The notes under the pieces: model-generated | What the model saw: the letters and a program-made list of their open reading frames with translations, nothing else | What the model was told of the DNA's origin: nothing | Databases searched by the model: none | Shown here: positions 24,529 through 36,722 of the stretch, piece by piece | Position numbering within the stretch: position 1 is the stretch's first letter | Layout: the number at the start of each line of letters is the position of its first letter | Position numbers and translations under genes: made by a program | Origin: Raphanus sativus | Lineage: Eukaryota; Streptophyta; Magnoliopsida; Brassicales; Brassicaceae | NCBI RefSeq assembly: GCF_000801105.2 | Contig: NC_079513.1 | Coordinates: 28,351,228-28,415,227, forward strand | DNA: 64,000 nucleotides | Direction: 5' to 3'

Positions 24529-27005
24529 ATGAGGCCTTCTTCTTCTTGCTCTGCTTCTCCTTCGTTAACGCTATCGTCGCTGTCAGTGGCGGTCGATAAA
24601 GCCACGAGCGAGCTTCTCCTCACTCCTGATTGGACCATCATCATCGCTATCTGCGATTCCCTCAATTCTAATCGCGGGTATAAAGTAAATGGTTGGATGG
24701 TTCTGAATATAAACTAAAAGAGTATATATATATATATATATTTTGAATAACGTAATTGGTATTTTTGGCAGTCACTGCAAAGATGCGATCAAAGCTGTCA
24801 AGAGAAGATTGCAGCACAAGAGCTCTAAAGTGCAGCTACTCACTCTAACGGTATGTTTGTTAATTAATTGATAAAAGTTTTTCCTAAACTATGATGCATG
24901 CATGCTGCTGGAACACACAAACATATATATATAAAGCGGATATTGCGCATTTGTACAATTAATTAGCTGCTGGAGGCAATGCTGAAAAACTGTGGGGAGT
25001 TTGTGCATTCTCATATCGCTGAGAAGCATGTGCTTGAAGACATGGTTAAAATTATTGTGAGGAAGAAGGTGATTTCATTTACGTACTCTTTGTTTTTTAA
25101 CCTTTTTTTCTGGATTGAACAATGAAATCTTTATTTTTATTTTTTCTTTGGTGGGATATGTGTGTGTGAAAAGGGTGATTTTGAAGTAAGGAACAAAATC
25201 TTGATATTGTTGGACACTTGGAATGAAGCATTCAGTGCTTGCAAATACCCTCATTACAACTGGGCTTACCGAGAGCTAATTGTAAAATTTAAGCTTCTTT
25301 TAATGGCGTCTCCGTTTCTCAACTAATAATTAGTTAAAGAGCTCTCTTTTCCTTTTTGAATTTTGGCAGCGGTCTGGTGTGAAATTCCCACAACGTTCAA
25401 AAGAAGCACCCCTAATGCTCGAACCTTCGTCACAGTCTTCTTCTTCTTCCATGAATTTAATGTCCATCGGTTCGTTTAAAAGGCTCGACGAAGCAATGGC
25501 TACTGAAATTGAGAGTCTAAGGTAACCTTCCTTTTTTTTTTCCCTTCTCAAAACATCCTACATCAATCCTCCTTTGATAATTGTTATTTCTTTTTCATTG
25601 TTTTCAGTTTATCAAGTCTTGAATCCATGAGAACTGTGATGGATCTCATGAGCGTTATGGTCCAAGCCGTAAACCCCTCTGATAAATCAGTAAGAAATCT
25701 CCAATCATATCCTTCCAATCTAAAATAATGCAATGCTTATTCATGTCTTTGATGTCTACGCGCGCAAATAAAAAAAATTCAAAAAATGGTTTGTGGTATA
25801 TTAACTAACAGGCCCTGAAAGATGACCTCATAGTTGATCTAGTGGAGCAGTGCAGATCTAACCAGAAGAAACTAATCCAGATGCTCACCACAACTTCGTC
25901 TGTCCTACTCTGACCTTCCTTTCATGATCATTTTACTCAATGACAAATGGCAATAATATATATGCCTTCTTCCTCTCTTCAGGGACGAGGAAGTTATGGC
26001 GGGTGGCCTCGAGCTGAATGACTCTTTGCAGGTAGCGCTCGCCAGACACGACGCTATCGCCTCTGGTGTCTCTCTTCCTATGTTGCATGCCCCAGAAACA
26101 AGAGACACGACGAGTCCTGTCTTAATCAAGACTGGTGATGCTGCTGAGTCTGACTCTTCATCATCATCATCCAGCAGTGAAAGTGAAACATATGAGGAGG
26201 GAAAGGATGTTAAAAATGACTTTATCCAGTTAACCAAGAGGTTAGTCTCTCCTCAAGAACGTAAACCTGCTAAAAAAAAAGAAAAAAAAAACAAAGAATA
26301 TTAGTTTATTATAGACATGGTCAACCAATTTGCAGTCACGCTCTGTTAAATGCCGAGCACAGCGATGAAGAAGAAGAAGAAGAAGAAGAAACATTGCTTC
26401 TAGGCAACAATAATGAAAATAAAGCAGAAACAGAAGACAGGACAAAGTGCAAAGATCTAGCTTTATTTGACACAGCAGCAGCAACAACAACAACAACAAG
26501 CAAGTCGGAGCAGGACATTATTGAACTTCTCAGCCTAACTTTGTCAACAACAGCCCTGCCGTCCCCACAAACGCAGCCTCCACCAAACACAAGGTCTTTG
26601 GCTGATGATCATATTCTTATGAACAGTTACGTAGTCCCATGGGCACAATCACAGGCAGAAGCTCAAGTTCCAAATATGGCGCAGTTTTCTCCATCGGGAC
26701 CTCAGTTTCAGCAGCACGAATTTTCATATGGTTATCCTCAGGCACAATGGAACGGTGGTCAAGCAAACTATTATAATGACACAACACGGTGGAGCCAAGG
26801 AGGTAGTGAGAATAAGGTATTTGAGCGAAACTTGCAATACTCAAACTCCTTTCCAGCTAGAGGAGGGGCGGGGGAACCATCAGGTGCGGAGGTTGAGGGG
26901 CAGGCTCAGCAGCACCCTCAGAGGCCGTATGTTCCTCCTTACAAATTGTTTGAAGATCTGAATGTTTTCTGGAAGGGAGATGGAGGCGTTAGGAGTAGCA
27001 AATGA
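24529..27005 (+). CDS. TOL7: TOM1-like ubiquitin receptor (VHS and GAT domains)
   Basis: ESCRT-0-like adaptor that binds ubiquitinated plasma-membrane cargo for endosomal sorting. Exons: 24529-24677, 24772-24850, 24967-25068, 25174-25281, 25370-25521, 25608-25689, 25812-25897, 25983-26240 and 26336-27005. The VHS domain spans the first four exons (DKATSELLLTPDWTIIIAIC, LLEAMLKNCGEFVHSHIAEK, RNKILILLDTWNEAF, NWAYREL). The GAT domain follows (SLESMRTVMDLMSVMVQAVN, LVEQCRSNQKKLIQMLTTT, GLELNDSLQVALARHD). The rest is low-complexity (poly-Ser, poly-Glu, Thr and Gln runs) with a Pro-rich tail and a conserved end PQRPYVPPYKLFEDLNVFWK. An in-frame ATG at 24514 could add five residues (MECIM); the Met before RPSSS was preferred. 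It matches At5g01760 by memory and position. Confidence 0.93.
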
Positions 27006-29303
27006 GATTTTCTTGGGATCCCAAAAGATCAACTGAATAAAATAATTTTTGCCTTTGCTGCCAACATGGAACAAATAAAAGAGATCCTACTTTGAATTCT
27101 TTACTGAAATTATTTGTATTTCCTTAGACTTACAAATCTGACTATACATACAATTTAGACAAAGAGTTTGTTTATCAGTTTGACAATACTATCATGTCCA
27201 GAGAGTGTGGTTTGGCATATTCTTTAACTCTTCCTCAGTCTAATATTTTTAGTTCAAGTAGATAGGCTGTGTTTGGCCTGTTGAACAATGCCGTACGTAG
27301 GCTTTTGTAAAGATATCAGCGAAAGAAAAAAAGAAGAAAACATAAGACCCGGACTTGACCCATTTCTTTCGAACAAAATGGATGTCCATTTCCACATGCT
27401 TAGTTCTCTGATGCTTGATCAAAGAAGTACAATTAACTTCATGATTTTAATTTATTAATTGTGACCTATCTGGATGTCCAGTCCCACAAACATCACACTT
27501 CAAATATGTCCAATCTTGAGCATAAGAGAATGTGTATTAACATCCTACAACAAGAAATATGGATGAGTGGGAATAATATATGAAGTGATATAGTATGTGA
27601 TAATCTTTCAGTCTTAAGATACCCTTTAGATATGAGTTAGGTCCATAACTCATACTTACAACTATCTCATTTGAATCTACTTTTCTCTTACTTAGGAGTT
27701 TATTCCAGCTACACAAATCCAACACAAGATCGTCCTTTCCCCTGGTGTAATTGTTAGTACTCGTTAATCCTAATTCATCTCCAAAATTTCGTTGTTGAAA
27801 CATTCATATATTCCAACTTTACATATTCCAAGTGCAATGTTCTTTCTTCGTACCACTCTACTCTTAAAAGAACCATTTAAGTTACACATGTGATCCTTTA
27901 GAAAAAGCTAAGAGGTAATAATGGAAGTCATTTTTTTTGGAACGCAAGCTTTCATTAATCCTTAAGCATTCGGTTTACATTTAGATGGAGTTTTAAACAA
28001 AACTCTATAAACGCAAGACAATAAAGCATAAAAGTAATATGGTTTATGATTCTAAGAAGCAAGAGATGATTCTCAATGAAATTCATCCCATCTGTTGCCT
28101 GCCTGCCTGCCTGTCTTACTAGTACTACATCAATACTATAACCAAAAACGATCACCCACTTGCTTCGTAGACCACAATCGATAGAGATACTTTTGTATGG
28201 TTGTGGAGAACACGAAACAGCTTCGTTTTACCGGAAACGACGAGGCGACCATGCTTGCTCGCCTGTTTTTTTTTTGTTACAGCCGACCGTCGGTTAAATT
28301 CATATGAGACTAATAGACTTTTTTAATAAAAAAAGAATTAAAGTTTGATTTCCTCCCCCTCACCACAAAAAATAATCCGTAATTTTAAATTACATGGGCC
28401 TCGTAGCAAACGGGATTCCATATTAATTAGTTCAATACGCGCACGATGAGCGACTGAATACACGCTCCAATGGCAGCGGCCGACACCTTCAGTTTTCAGA
28501 TGACTTCCTTGTGAATTTTTTTTTTTTTATTTCGACAGTCAGTTGACTTCCTTAACTCATAATTCAATGATATTGGTTTTTCTACAGTGCTATTTAACAT
28601 TATTTAATATCTAAAAAAACTTTGATCATTCACAACACCAAATTAGTAACGCTGGAAATTAAGATAACATAATTAAGAAAAAAAGGTTAAGAACATACCA
28701 TTAAATAAGAACATTCTGGATCATCAAATGAAAGTAAATTAGTTTAACCACTCTTAACCAGATAATATAGGAAGATGGGTATATATTTTCTTTTTAAATG
28801 ACCGAATGAAATGACTTCGGCAATTTGGCGATTAGATTTTAGAATACGGCCAAGCCAATGTAACATTTGGAAAGAAGAACAAACCAATGAACCACCAAAA
28901 ACCCATTGCATGGGTTATCATTGCTTGAAAGACGACGACGGCTTAATTTAACACAAAGACAAGGGGTTGTTCAAACTCACAATTACACGGAAGCATGTCA
29001 AGATTACACTTGACAACAAAATATCATCAAAGTTTCAAATATATACTAAGCCAAGTGAAATACGACTTTTATTATCTTCTGATCAGTTACTTCTCATTCC
29101 CGTACTAGACAATAACAATAATAATAAATATATGAAATGACAAAAAAAAACATGATACTACCTGGAGCTTTATCTTATTACTGACATGGTTGATTAAAAT
29201 ATAATAAGACGATGGGGATTACAAATATATTATGGAAACACACAATTTATAAGAATTTTCAAGTTTTATTTTCCAGATTCTATGCTGAAACCCATCTATA
29301 TTA
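27006..29303. other. Intergenic with retroelement debris
   Basis: 2.3 kb between TOL7 and the next host gene. It contains the Copia remnant listed separately. A stretch near 27930-28200 starts with T8 followed by GGAACGCAAGC; its reverse strand ends in a poly(A)-like run and resembles a LINE/SINE 3' end, but the family was not recognised. A 10 bp repeat TGACTTCCTT at 28501 and 28544 flanks a T-rich insert. TGCC repeats occur near 28097. Confidence 0.45.
27190..27445 (-). pseudogene. Copia-type retrotransposon polyprotein remnant (RNase H end)
   Basis: On the minus strand, from about 27425 down, the sequence reads IKHQRTKHVEMDIHFVRKKW. After an A/T-rich break it reads ADIFTKAYVRHCSTG near 27290. 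The order HxRTKHxExDxHFVR then LADIFTK is diagnostic of the C-terminal RNase H region of Copia polyproteins. Frame is lost between the two parts and no LTR was found, so it is an old fragment. Confidence 0.75.
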
Positions 29304-29879
29304 TTACCAGATGAAACATCCGCGGATTCCGAAGCAAGAGGGGGATTGTGATCTACGAATGGGGTAGTGATCAATAGAAGAGTCAAAGGATGAAAATCTT
29401 CTAATGACCTTCCCTTTTGTCTGACACTTGAACAGATGGTACTCATTCTCATCCATCAGCACCCTCTCCGACAGAGACGGTGAAGAAGCCGACAGTTTCA
29501 TGACCTTGTTATTCTTCTTGTGACCACTTGATGATAACCACAAGAGTCTGGTATGGATTAGTGCCAGGATTTTCTTGATGGGTTTTCTTGAACTACCACG
29601 GATTTGTTCGCTGGAGAAGGACAAATGACACGGCGGAGGGGTTAGAGGCAGCGGAGGTAGCTCGGAGGAGGGGTGCTTGTGCTTGGGAGTGCCGGGATGG
29701 GATTCCCATTCGAATGGGATGGAACCGGCGGCTCCGTCGTAGTAGTAGATTCTAAAGGAAGGACAAGCTGGTGCCTGAGAAGATAACCTTCGTTTGCTCG
29801 ACGGTATCTTGTCGGAAAAGGTGGCCGTGTCTTGCTTGCTCATCAGTGATGCAGGATGGTCAGATCCACCTGTTGGCAT
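29304..29879 (-). CDS. Conserved plant protein of unknown function
   Basis: Intronless 191-residue basic protein starting MPTGGSDHPASLMSKQD. The recognisable block is FRIYYYDGAAGSIPFEWESHPGTPKHKH followed by a proline-rich stretch PPLPLTPPP (the FEWE-PGTPK motif of DUF688-like plant proteins). It ends RSQSPSCFGIRGCFIW. No signal peptide or enzyme motif is seen. An upstream in-frame ATG would add 59 low-complexity residues; the chosen Met matches the start I recall for Arabidopsis At5g01790, and the preceding region looks like 5' UTR (GA-rich, TATA-like). Function unknown. Confidence 0.8.
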   Translation of the reverse strand: MPTGGSDHPASLMSKQDTATFSDKIPSSKRRLSSQAPACPSFRIYYYDGAAGSIPFEWESHPGTPKHKHPSSELPPLPLTPPPCHLSFSSEQIRGSSRKPIKKILALIHTRLLWLSSSGHKKNNKVMKLSASSPSLSERVLMDENEYHLFKCQTKGKVIRRFSSFDSSIDHYPIRRSQSPSCFGIRGCFIW

Positions 29880-30231
29880 TGTTGTCTTGGGAGATTCAGA
29901 GCGTGAGAGAAAGAGAAAAAGAGAGAAAGAGAGAGAAGATATGTGCATATAATACATATGGTATCTATCAAGTATATATGGTGCCTGGTGTCCTGAACGT
30001 TTTTTTTTTTTTACTTTTGGACTTTGGTGTGTAAGGAAGAATGAAAAACAAAACATAACGCTGAAAATGAAATGCTACTTTTTAGTTTAGTTTATATGTG
30101 AGGTTAATAGTTTGTTTTTTTTTTGGTCTAACCATAATTTCATTCAAGTCTCAAAAGAAAACATAAAGAGTTTCACTCACTAGTTAAACATGACAAAAAT
30201 CAATCGATCACTAGCGAAATCTAAGCCCTTT

Positions 30232-30282
30232 TCTAGTCTGACTGTTTGAGTTTTTTTTTCTCTAGTCTGACTGTTTGAGTTT
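30232..30282 (+). repeat. 22 bp direct repeat separated by seven bases
   Basis: The unit beginning TCTAGTCTGACTGTTTGAG occurs at 30232-30253 and 30261-30282, separated by TTTTTTC. It could be a T-tail insertion with a long target duplication or a slippage duplication. Confidence 0.7.
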
Positions 30283-30694
30283 CGATTCAGAATACTTTTA
30301 ATTTCATTGAAATATTATTTTCAGATGAAAGTTATGGCAAACAAATATCGCCTCAATTAGAGAACTTTACTATTCAAACAGCAAAGGTAAATAATATTAC
30401 GTGATTACGTCGTATAGGCTAGTAATTTTATTTTTTTTATTAATCACACTCCAACGTGAAAAGTTATATAACTAATGTATAAATGGGTTTTGCATGTTCA
30501 TTTAAGAATTATAAAAAGACTATTAAATGATAAATCGGTTGATTAAATTATGTACTTTTCGTTTTCTCTTAATAACAAAGATGAGATACTATATCACGTT
30601 TCACGTAAGATATGTAGAATAATATTTTCCAAATAATGTTCATACTCAAGCAGTCAAGCTACCAAATTTTGTAATAAAATTTATATCACAGAAC

Positions 30695-31149
30695 CAGAGC
30701 CGTGCCTAGTGTGTTTGTAAAAAAACATTTGCCACAGACTCCTAAATATATATAAGTTTTTAGGGCTTCATAAACTACTAAAATGTAGTATGTAGTATAA
30801 GTGGTTTAGAGTTAAAGTCTTTCAACTCCCAATAACGTTGAACAAGCTGGAATCTCCTATGTGTATGTTTGTAAATTTGTTGAGCAAAAATTTATATAGA
30901 AAACAAAAATTTTCAGTAAGTAAATGTGGTTGTTTGCTGTATTGTTTTTATTCATTGAAATCATCAACCATCCTTTTACACATTGTTTTTTTTTCTCTTT
31001 TTTTCAGCTTATGAATGTGTTTAACTGTTATTAATGTTTTTTACGATTATAAATTATATTAATAATATTATATGTTTTATTAATCTACACTAAAAAGGCC
31101 CCGATTTAAGACTCTGCCTTAGGTTTCTACATGCCTTCGCACGGCACTG
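30695..31149 (+). mobile_element. hAT-type MITE, 455 bp
   Basis: The left end CAGAGCCGTGCCTAG and the reverse of the right end, CAGTGCCGTGCGAAG, match at 10 of the first 11 positions, forming terminal inverted repeats. The element is flanked by a perfect 8 bp target duplication, CACAGAAC at 30687-30694 and 31150-31157. Eight-bp duplications and CAG-starting ends are hallmarks of the hAT superfamily. No ORF of note is present, so it is non-autonomous. Confidence 0.85.
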
Positions 31150-31801
31150 CACAGAACTATTTTCTTATTAAAAAAGTAGATTTGTTCACTGTTTGAACAT
31201 GTTTGTAACTGAAAATTCACAATTATTTTTCTTAAAATCTGACAATTAATCCACATTTATGGTTGCGCATAAAAGATATTTGTATCGCATGTAAATGATA
31301 ATCACAATTGGTCCATAATAATATGTATAACCTAAATCGGGTATAAATGAACGTTTACTTGCACACAAAAACGCTCCCACCGGTTGATTATATTAAGAGA
31401 AATATGTGGGTAGATATCTGAGAAGAATTTATGAGTAGGGCCGTAGATGAAAACAATATGAATTGAATAATTGGGGTTTTGTAATTAAATAGGAAAGCAG
31501 TATGACTAGACGAGTCACGACCCATGCATCTTACATGTGCTCCACATACCCACCACCGGGCCTTGCTTTCCTTAATACTGATTCATCCCCGTGGTCAGTT
31601 CATTCTCGTTGCATTAATTTCTTTCAGTGTCATACTCATGCCCCTATACTATTAAAAAGGAAAGAACATTTTTTCATTATTACTTTCTTTTCTTCGACAC
31701 CCAAAAACTATAAGATCATAATCGTAACACCATTATGTACCTACCACTCTTGTGAGTAAAGTTTATTGAACGATTAAATACACATATTCAGTTGAGAAGG
31801 G

Positions 31802-31802
<1 letters not shown>

Positions 31803-31840
<38 letters not shown>
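31803..31840 (+). repeat. Homopolymer run of 38 G
   Basis: Thirty-eight consecutive G after GGGC, in AT-rich intergenic DNA. It could form a G-quadruplex. Long G runs are rare in plant genomes and prone to sequencing or assembly error, so its true length is uncertain. Confidence 0.9.
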
Positions 31841-31842
<2 letters not shown>

Positions 31843-33597
31843 CAAAAGACCAAGTTTTTACCAGATACTTAAGTTAGTGGTTAAACAGGCGAGAGAAACG
31901 ACGTCTACGGTCTACGTTTATATTTAAATAAGCTTGTAGTCATTAGTCAAGAGAGAAGAAGCAAAGCAGATGGTTTTGATTTTTGAAGAAGATAAAAGAT
32001 GGTTATAGCTCATCAAACTAGAGACGAGAAACAGAGCATTAGTCGGAGGTAGTGGTGCTTTCTAGGACAAACAGGCAGCTACAAAAAAGAGTAGCATGCG
32101 CAGCTACATATGATTGATGACAATTCTCTTAATTGACACTACTCTCAAGCAATTAGAGTGCCTTCCCTTATTCGTTCCAGCTACTTGCAAGTCATGTGCT
32201 AAGATAAAACTTACTATATAACCATGGTATTGATAATATCTTTTAGAAGAGCAACATCCACTCTGCTTTTGTTCAAGCACTTGACTTAAGAACATCTGCA
32301 TCATGAGACACAAAATCAGTTTTAAACTACACACTGACACTTTACTGTCTTGCATGCAGACCTCTTACTACAAGTGAAAAATGATGTGGCAAATGATATT
32401 TCAGAAAGTTTCTGTCTAAAAACTTACAGTTCTTAAGTGTAAATCCGCATTTCATTGCATTGTCAACAAATTCAATTAACACACTATATAGATCACAAAA
32501 CACACATATCTACATTGCTATTTTTCTTCTTCTATTTCATGAACATTTTCTTTGTATTTCAGCCTTCATGCATGAGTAAAGATATATATATATATATATC
32601 TAGATTAAAATATTTTTTAGAATTCCACAGAAATTCTTGCTATAAATGGTAGGTTTTCATTAGTTTTGATTTCTTTCAAAAAATTAACTACAAAAAAAAT
32701 TATATAATCTAGTAATAATAAAAAGAACTGAAAACTCTTTTTAGATTCTCTACCAATAAGCCTGATCTTACACTCTTTTTTTTCTTTAGTTCTAACTATT
32801 TTGAAATTACATCATAATTGATAGTTTAACCAAATTTAACATTTTAGAGTCTTTAGTGATTTTAAAATAATGACATAGGCGTACATATTAAAAAAAAAAG
32901 AATGAAAACAAGTGTTCACATATATTGACAAAGTTCAAAAATTCAAACTTAAATAAATATACTACATTATAAGAAATATGTTAAATAATTTTCTTGTGTG
33001 TTTGAGACAAAATGTGAATATCATTTCAATAAATTGGAGAAATAAGTGTAACGGATCTTTAAATACAAAATAAAACTGGAGTTTCTATTTTTAATTAAAA
33101 AAAAAAAATCAGTAAATGCAACTTGCTTAATCTTGTTTTGTAGATTCACGAACAACTAAGCCGTGGAATTATGTTTCCTAATACAAGATGACATATTCAT
33201 CATCATAACATTTTTTAAGAAAGTATAAACTGAAACGGACAGAAGTTAAGATAATATTGCCAAATAATGAGCTTAATTGATTATTTGAAATTACAGATGA
33301 ACGGTAATAGAGAATTATATGAATGAAAATGGGAAAGAAGAAAAGCAATTAGCCATAAACTCTGAATGAATCTCCTTTAAGAATCAAATGCATAAGGCAA
33401 AAAATACTCAAAATAAGCGACTACTTGAATGTTACTTGCTAAACTTGGGATTCTCTACCATAATTATGAAGATTTTCAGACATTAATGATTTACCCTAAT
33501 GATCAATAAATAGAACCAACTCGTGTTCCTCTCTCAAATCTCATTATTCAAAAACAAACACAAACCTCAAAAGAAAACTTATTTTGTTCCTTTGACC

Positions 33598-34305
33598 ATG
33601 GAACTCAACCTCACTACATCATGTTCCTCCAGTAGTATCTCATCGTCTTCACATGAGGTGGGGTTTTCCACCGATACCAAAGGGAATATGAGAGAGAAGA
33701 TTGCGGTTGGGCCAGCGAGTGAGACTCCAAGGCTTGAGTTTAGCTTCTTGTTCAACAGAGACAGCATAAGAAACTCTGGTTACGGAGTTTTAGATGAAGC
33801 AGAAGAGATGAAGAACGAGGCTAAAGCGAGGGTGTTTGGTTGCACCTTCTGCGAGAAAGAGTTCTCTACGTCTCAAGCCTTAGGAGGACACCAGAACGCT
33901 CACAAGCAAGAGCGATCAATGGCCAAAAGGCGTAAAGTGAAGGAGATGAACTATCCTGGGCTCTCCTTCTACAGCCAGTACCCACCAAGTGGTGATCTCT
34001 TCAGCAGTAGCAACAGCTCGCAGTACGGTCTTGGGGTTCATTACAATCCCAACATTGGTAAATCGAAGGCTTATCCCTTCAACATTTTCAGACGTCGATT
34101 AGGATATAGAGAGCATAACGTAAATTCCCATATCCCTCTCCTGTCTCACCTCTCGTGCCAAAACACTGACGTTTTCTCCAGAAATTTGATTTCAAACCTA
34201 GAAGGCACCATTCATATGAATAAGGAGGAACAAGGCCAGAAACAAGAACAAGCAGAGACTGATACTTGCAAGGATACTGAGATAGACTTATCTCTGAAGC
34301 TGTAG
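33598..34305 (+). CDS. Single C2H2 zinc-finger protein with EAR motif
   Basis: Intronless 235-residue nuclear transcription factor of the plant ZFP/KNUCKLES-type class. The start MELNLTTSCSSSSIS opens with a Leu-rich block. One Q-type finger lies at about residues 79-100: CTFCEKEFSTSQALGGHQNAH, with two Cys, two His and the plant-specific QALGGH DNA-contact helix. The basic KRRKVK just after may be a nuclear signal. The C-terminal DLSLKL is an EAR repression motif, so it is probably a repressor that recruits TOPLESS-type corepressors. It is similar in position to At5g01860. The upstream in-frame ATG at 33523 lies in the likely 5' UTR. Confidence 0.92.
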   Translation: MELNLTTSCSSSSISSSSHEVGFSTDTKGNMREKIAVGPASETPRLEFSFLFNRDSIRNSGYGVLDEAEEMKNEAKARVFGCTFCEKEFSTSQALGGHQNAHKQERSMAKRRKVKEMNYPGLSFYSQYPPSGDLFSSSNSSQYGLGVHYNPNIGKSKAYPFNIFRRRLGYREHNVNSHIPLLSHLSCQNTDVFSRNLISNLEGTIHMNKEEQGQKQEQAETDTCKDTEIDLSLKL

Positions 34306-35669
34306 ATTGCTTTCATATATTTTGTTTTTCTTTTATTTGTTGTTTTTATTTTTAAAATATTATATATTTTTAAAATATAAAACAGACTTTGATTTGTCTG
34401 GCCTTCTATTTGATGATACAGAAAAAGTATTTTTTGTGTTAACTTCTAAATTCCAGAAAGTAAAACCTTAGAAATTTGATTAGATAATTTTAGAAACTTC
34501 AGAAAATAAAACCTTAGAAATTTTGTGGTACATAATTTTTAATTATTTCGAAATTTTATCTAATTAAATAACATAATCTAATTAAATAACCTTAATCAAA
34601 CTAGTAAAATAGTAATATTTATAACATCTCTCTCAACGAACTATTCTATGCACCGCCTGAAGAAGATTTGTGGGAGCATTTAAAATTTTCCGGCAACATA
34701 ACCGGCGAAATGTGAATCATTTTCTCTGAGCCGATAAAGCTTTAAGGCCCATTATGTAGTTTATGTGGATTTGATTACTGACTCGAACTTGACCCATTTT
34801 CTTATTTATTTTGGGTTAAACACACAGAAAAAACAACAGTTCCTTTTTTTGAGATATAGGTATCTTGAATATTTTTTAATTAAAAATCATTTAAAATAGA
34901 GCTATTTAGGTACATATTCTCTAAGAATATGATAATTTTGAAAATATGGAAAAAACAGATCAAATACTGATACTTTTATAAATTTTCTCGATAAATAATT
35001 TATAAAAATTTAGAGTATTGCATATTTGTGGAACAGAAAAAGGAGATAGTGAAAGTCCGAGATTATTTATTCGTTTCAGGTTGAGGACACAGAACAGTGA
35101 AAGCCGGAGACTAAAGGACTATCATGATGCAGCGCCTTTTGTGCTAGATGCTATTGTGACAAGCTCATTATTCCTATCCTTAGAGTCCAATAGCTGAGTC
35201 ATGTAATGAATTATCGGGTTAGGTTTGTTGGTTGCTGGATTAGCAACTGTTTTCGTGTCCTGAGGTCAATGTAGGTGGTGTAAGGGATGGGATCATTTTG
35301 GGTCGTGGAGTGACCTCTATCCTGTTGTGGTAAAAAAAATACTCTAATGTCTAATTAGGTAGAGTTGTATCCATCTATGTGATGCAGGGTGATACTATAT
35401 TGTATTAGTGTGTTGGTCTATGTCTATTGTGGTCCAAAGTTTGTACTCATGATTTGGTGAATTGGTGGTGGATTGAAGTTGAAGTTGAACCCAAAAAAAA
35501 AGAAGGGAGATAGTGAATATAAAATGGGCCTGTGGATGAAATGAGAAGGGGCCCAGGATAAAAAGGGCGTAAGTAACGAGACATTAATTACAGAAACAAA
35601 GCTTTTCTTAAAGACAAGACAAGACAAAATCATAAACGGAAAGTGGGGGTTGTTGGTCTGTGCCGCCTA
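34306..35669. other. Intergenic, no gene recognised
   Basis: 1.4 kb between convergent genes, AT-rich in the first 700 bases. From about 35040 to 35440 the composition is more balanced (reads such as GGATCATTTTGGGTCGTGGAG), suggesting an old gene or transposon piece, but no open frame or family is visible. Confidence 0.4.
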
Positions 35670-36390
35670 TTAGTTTGCTTCCTTTAATAAGTCACTTGCG
35701 TTCTCTCTGCTGTCTGCTTCCGGTTCATCTGGTGTCACTAATTCCTGAAAATTCAAACGAAAGTGTTGAAAAAAAACAAGAAGAAAAAGGGAGATGATTA
35801 AAATGATAAGATGGGGCATGATGATTACGAAGCTGAAGCTTTTCCTCTTCTCCTGCTCTTTGGCTCTTAGAGATCGGACAGGCAAAATTTTCTGTTGACC
35901 AAGAAACATTAAAATTGATTAACGTTTGTTTGTTTGAGAAATGGAAACAAACTCTAATTAAGTCTAGAGAATGAATTGGATGAATTGAATGAGAATATAC
36001 GGAGGAATAAGCGTGGAGCTCCTTCAATCTAAAGAGACGATCGACTTGGATTTCAAGGCTTTTCTGGATCTCTCCTCTTTGGAGGAGATGACTCATCTTC
36101 AGATCCATGGCCCCGTCTCTCTCCTCCAGCAATTTCTCAGTCCTCTCCCGATCTTCTCTCAACCTCTCGAGTTTCTTCTTGAAGGCGTTCAGCTCCTCCG
36201 CAAGAGAAGCGTCCATCGATTCAACAACTGGAACTGGAACTGGAACAAGATTCTCCCCCCTGGCATCATCATCATCATCATGAGGAGGAGGAAGAGGAGC
36301 TTTGGCCTTTTTCAGCTGAAGTTGCGTATCTGCTGGTGGGACGTTGAAGATGTTTCTGGGCTGAAGAGCTTTTCGACCTGATGATTTCAT
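35670..36390 (-). CDS. Small coiled-coil protein of unknown function
   Basis: 175-residue protein from exons 36001-36390, 35829-35891 and 35670-35744. The start MKSSGRKALQPRNIF is followed by an acidic/proline stretch. A predicted coiled coil at about residues 58-125 is rich in Glu/Lys/Leu (EELNAFKKKLERLREDRER and LEERDGAMDLKMSHLLQRGE). The basic segment PVRSLRAKEQEKRK and the acidic end ASDLLKEAN complete it. It matches the position and type of At5g01910, once labelled a myelin transcription factor-like protein; that label says little about function. The exon 2 donor (CTTC|GTAATC) is inferred from frame. Confidence 0.8.
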
Positions 36391-36659
36391 TTTTTTTTTT
36401 TTTTTTTGCAGTGTTATTGAGTGAGGAGCCCCCAAATATTAAAGGATGTTCCCATGCTTCTTCTTTGTTTTCTTTCTTTTTTAATATTTGAATTTGAATT
36501 GGGTTTAGGCGCTTAACGGATACTTTCTTTTTGTCGCATTGCTTCTGATGAATCTCTTTCCGTGTGAAATGCTGACATATATTTTTTTTAGTTATTCCTC
36601 TTCCGAGAAACAAAACCTCCTACCAATTACGATATAATTGTATTGATTTGTTCTTTAAT

Positions 36660-36697
36660 AAATACAATGGTGAATAAAAAAAAAAATACAATGGTGA
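36660..36697 (+). repeat. Tail-only insertion: 14 bp direct repeat around A-run
   Basis: AAATACAATGGTGA at 36660-36673 recurs perfectly at 36684-36697. The insert is only ATAAAAAAAA, so a poly(A)-like tail alone lies between target duplications. Confidence 0.75.
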
Positions 36698-36722
36698 CCC
36701 TGTTTTCAAAAGATATATAAAT

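Larger units (their letters stand above)
29880..33597. other. Long intergenic space with small transposons
   Basis: 3.7 kb without a recognised gene. In Arabidopsis several genes lie here (about At5g01800-01850, from memory), apparently lost. It contains the hAT MITE, the G38 run and a 22 bp duplicate listed separately. A stretch starting near 30112 opens with T-run plus GGTCTAACCATAATTTCATTC, which looks like the reversed 3' end of a LINE/SINE. Confidence 0.55.

Noticed and set aside
36001..36613. Longer N-terminus for the coiled-coil protein or other frames in the region
   Set aside because: The upstream residues are a poly-Lys run from the A-rich leader; the Met before KSSGRKALQ is the natural start.
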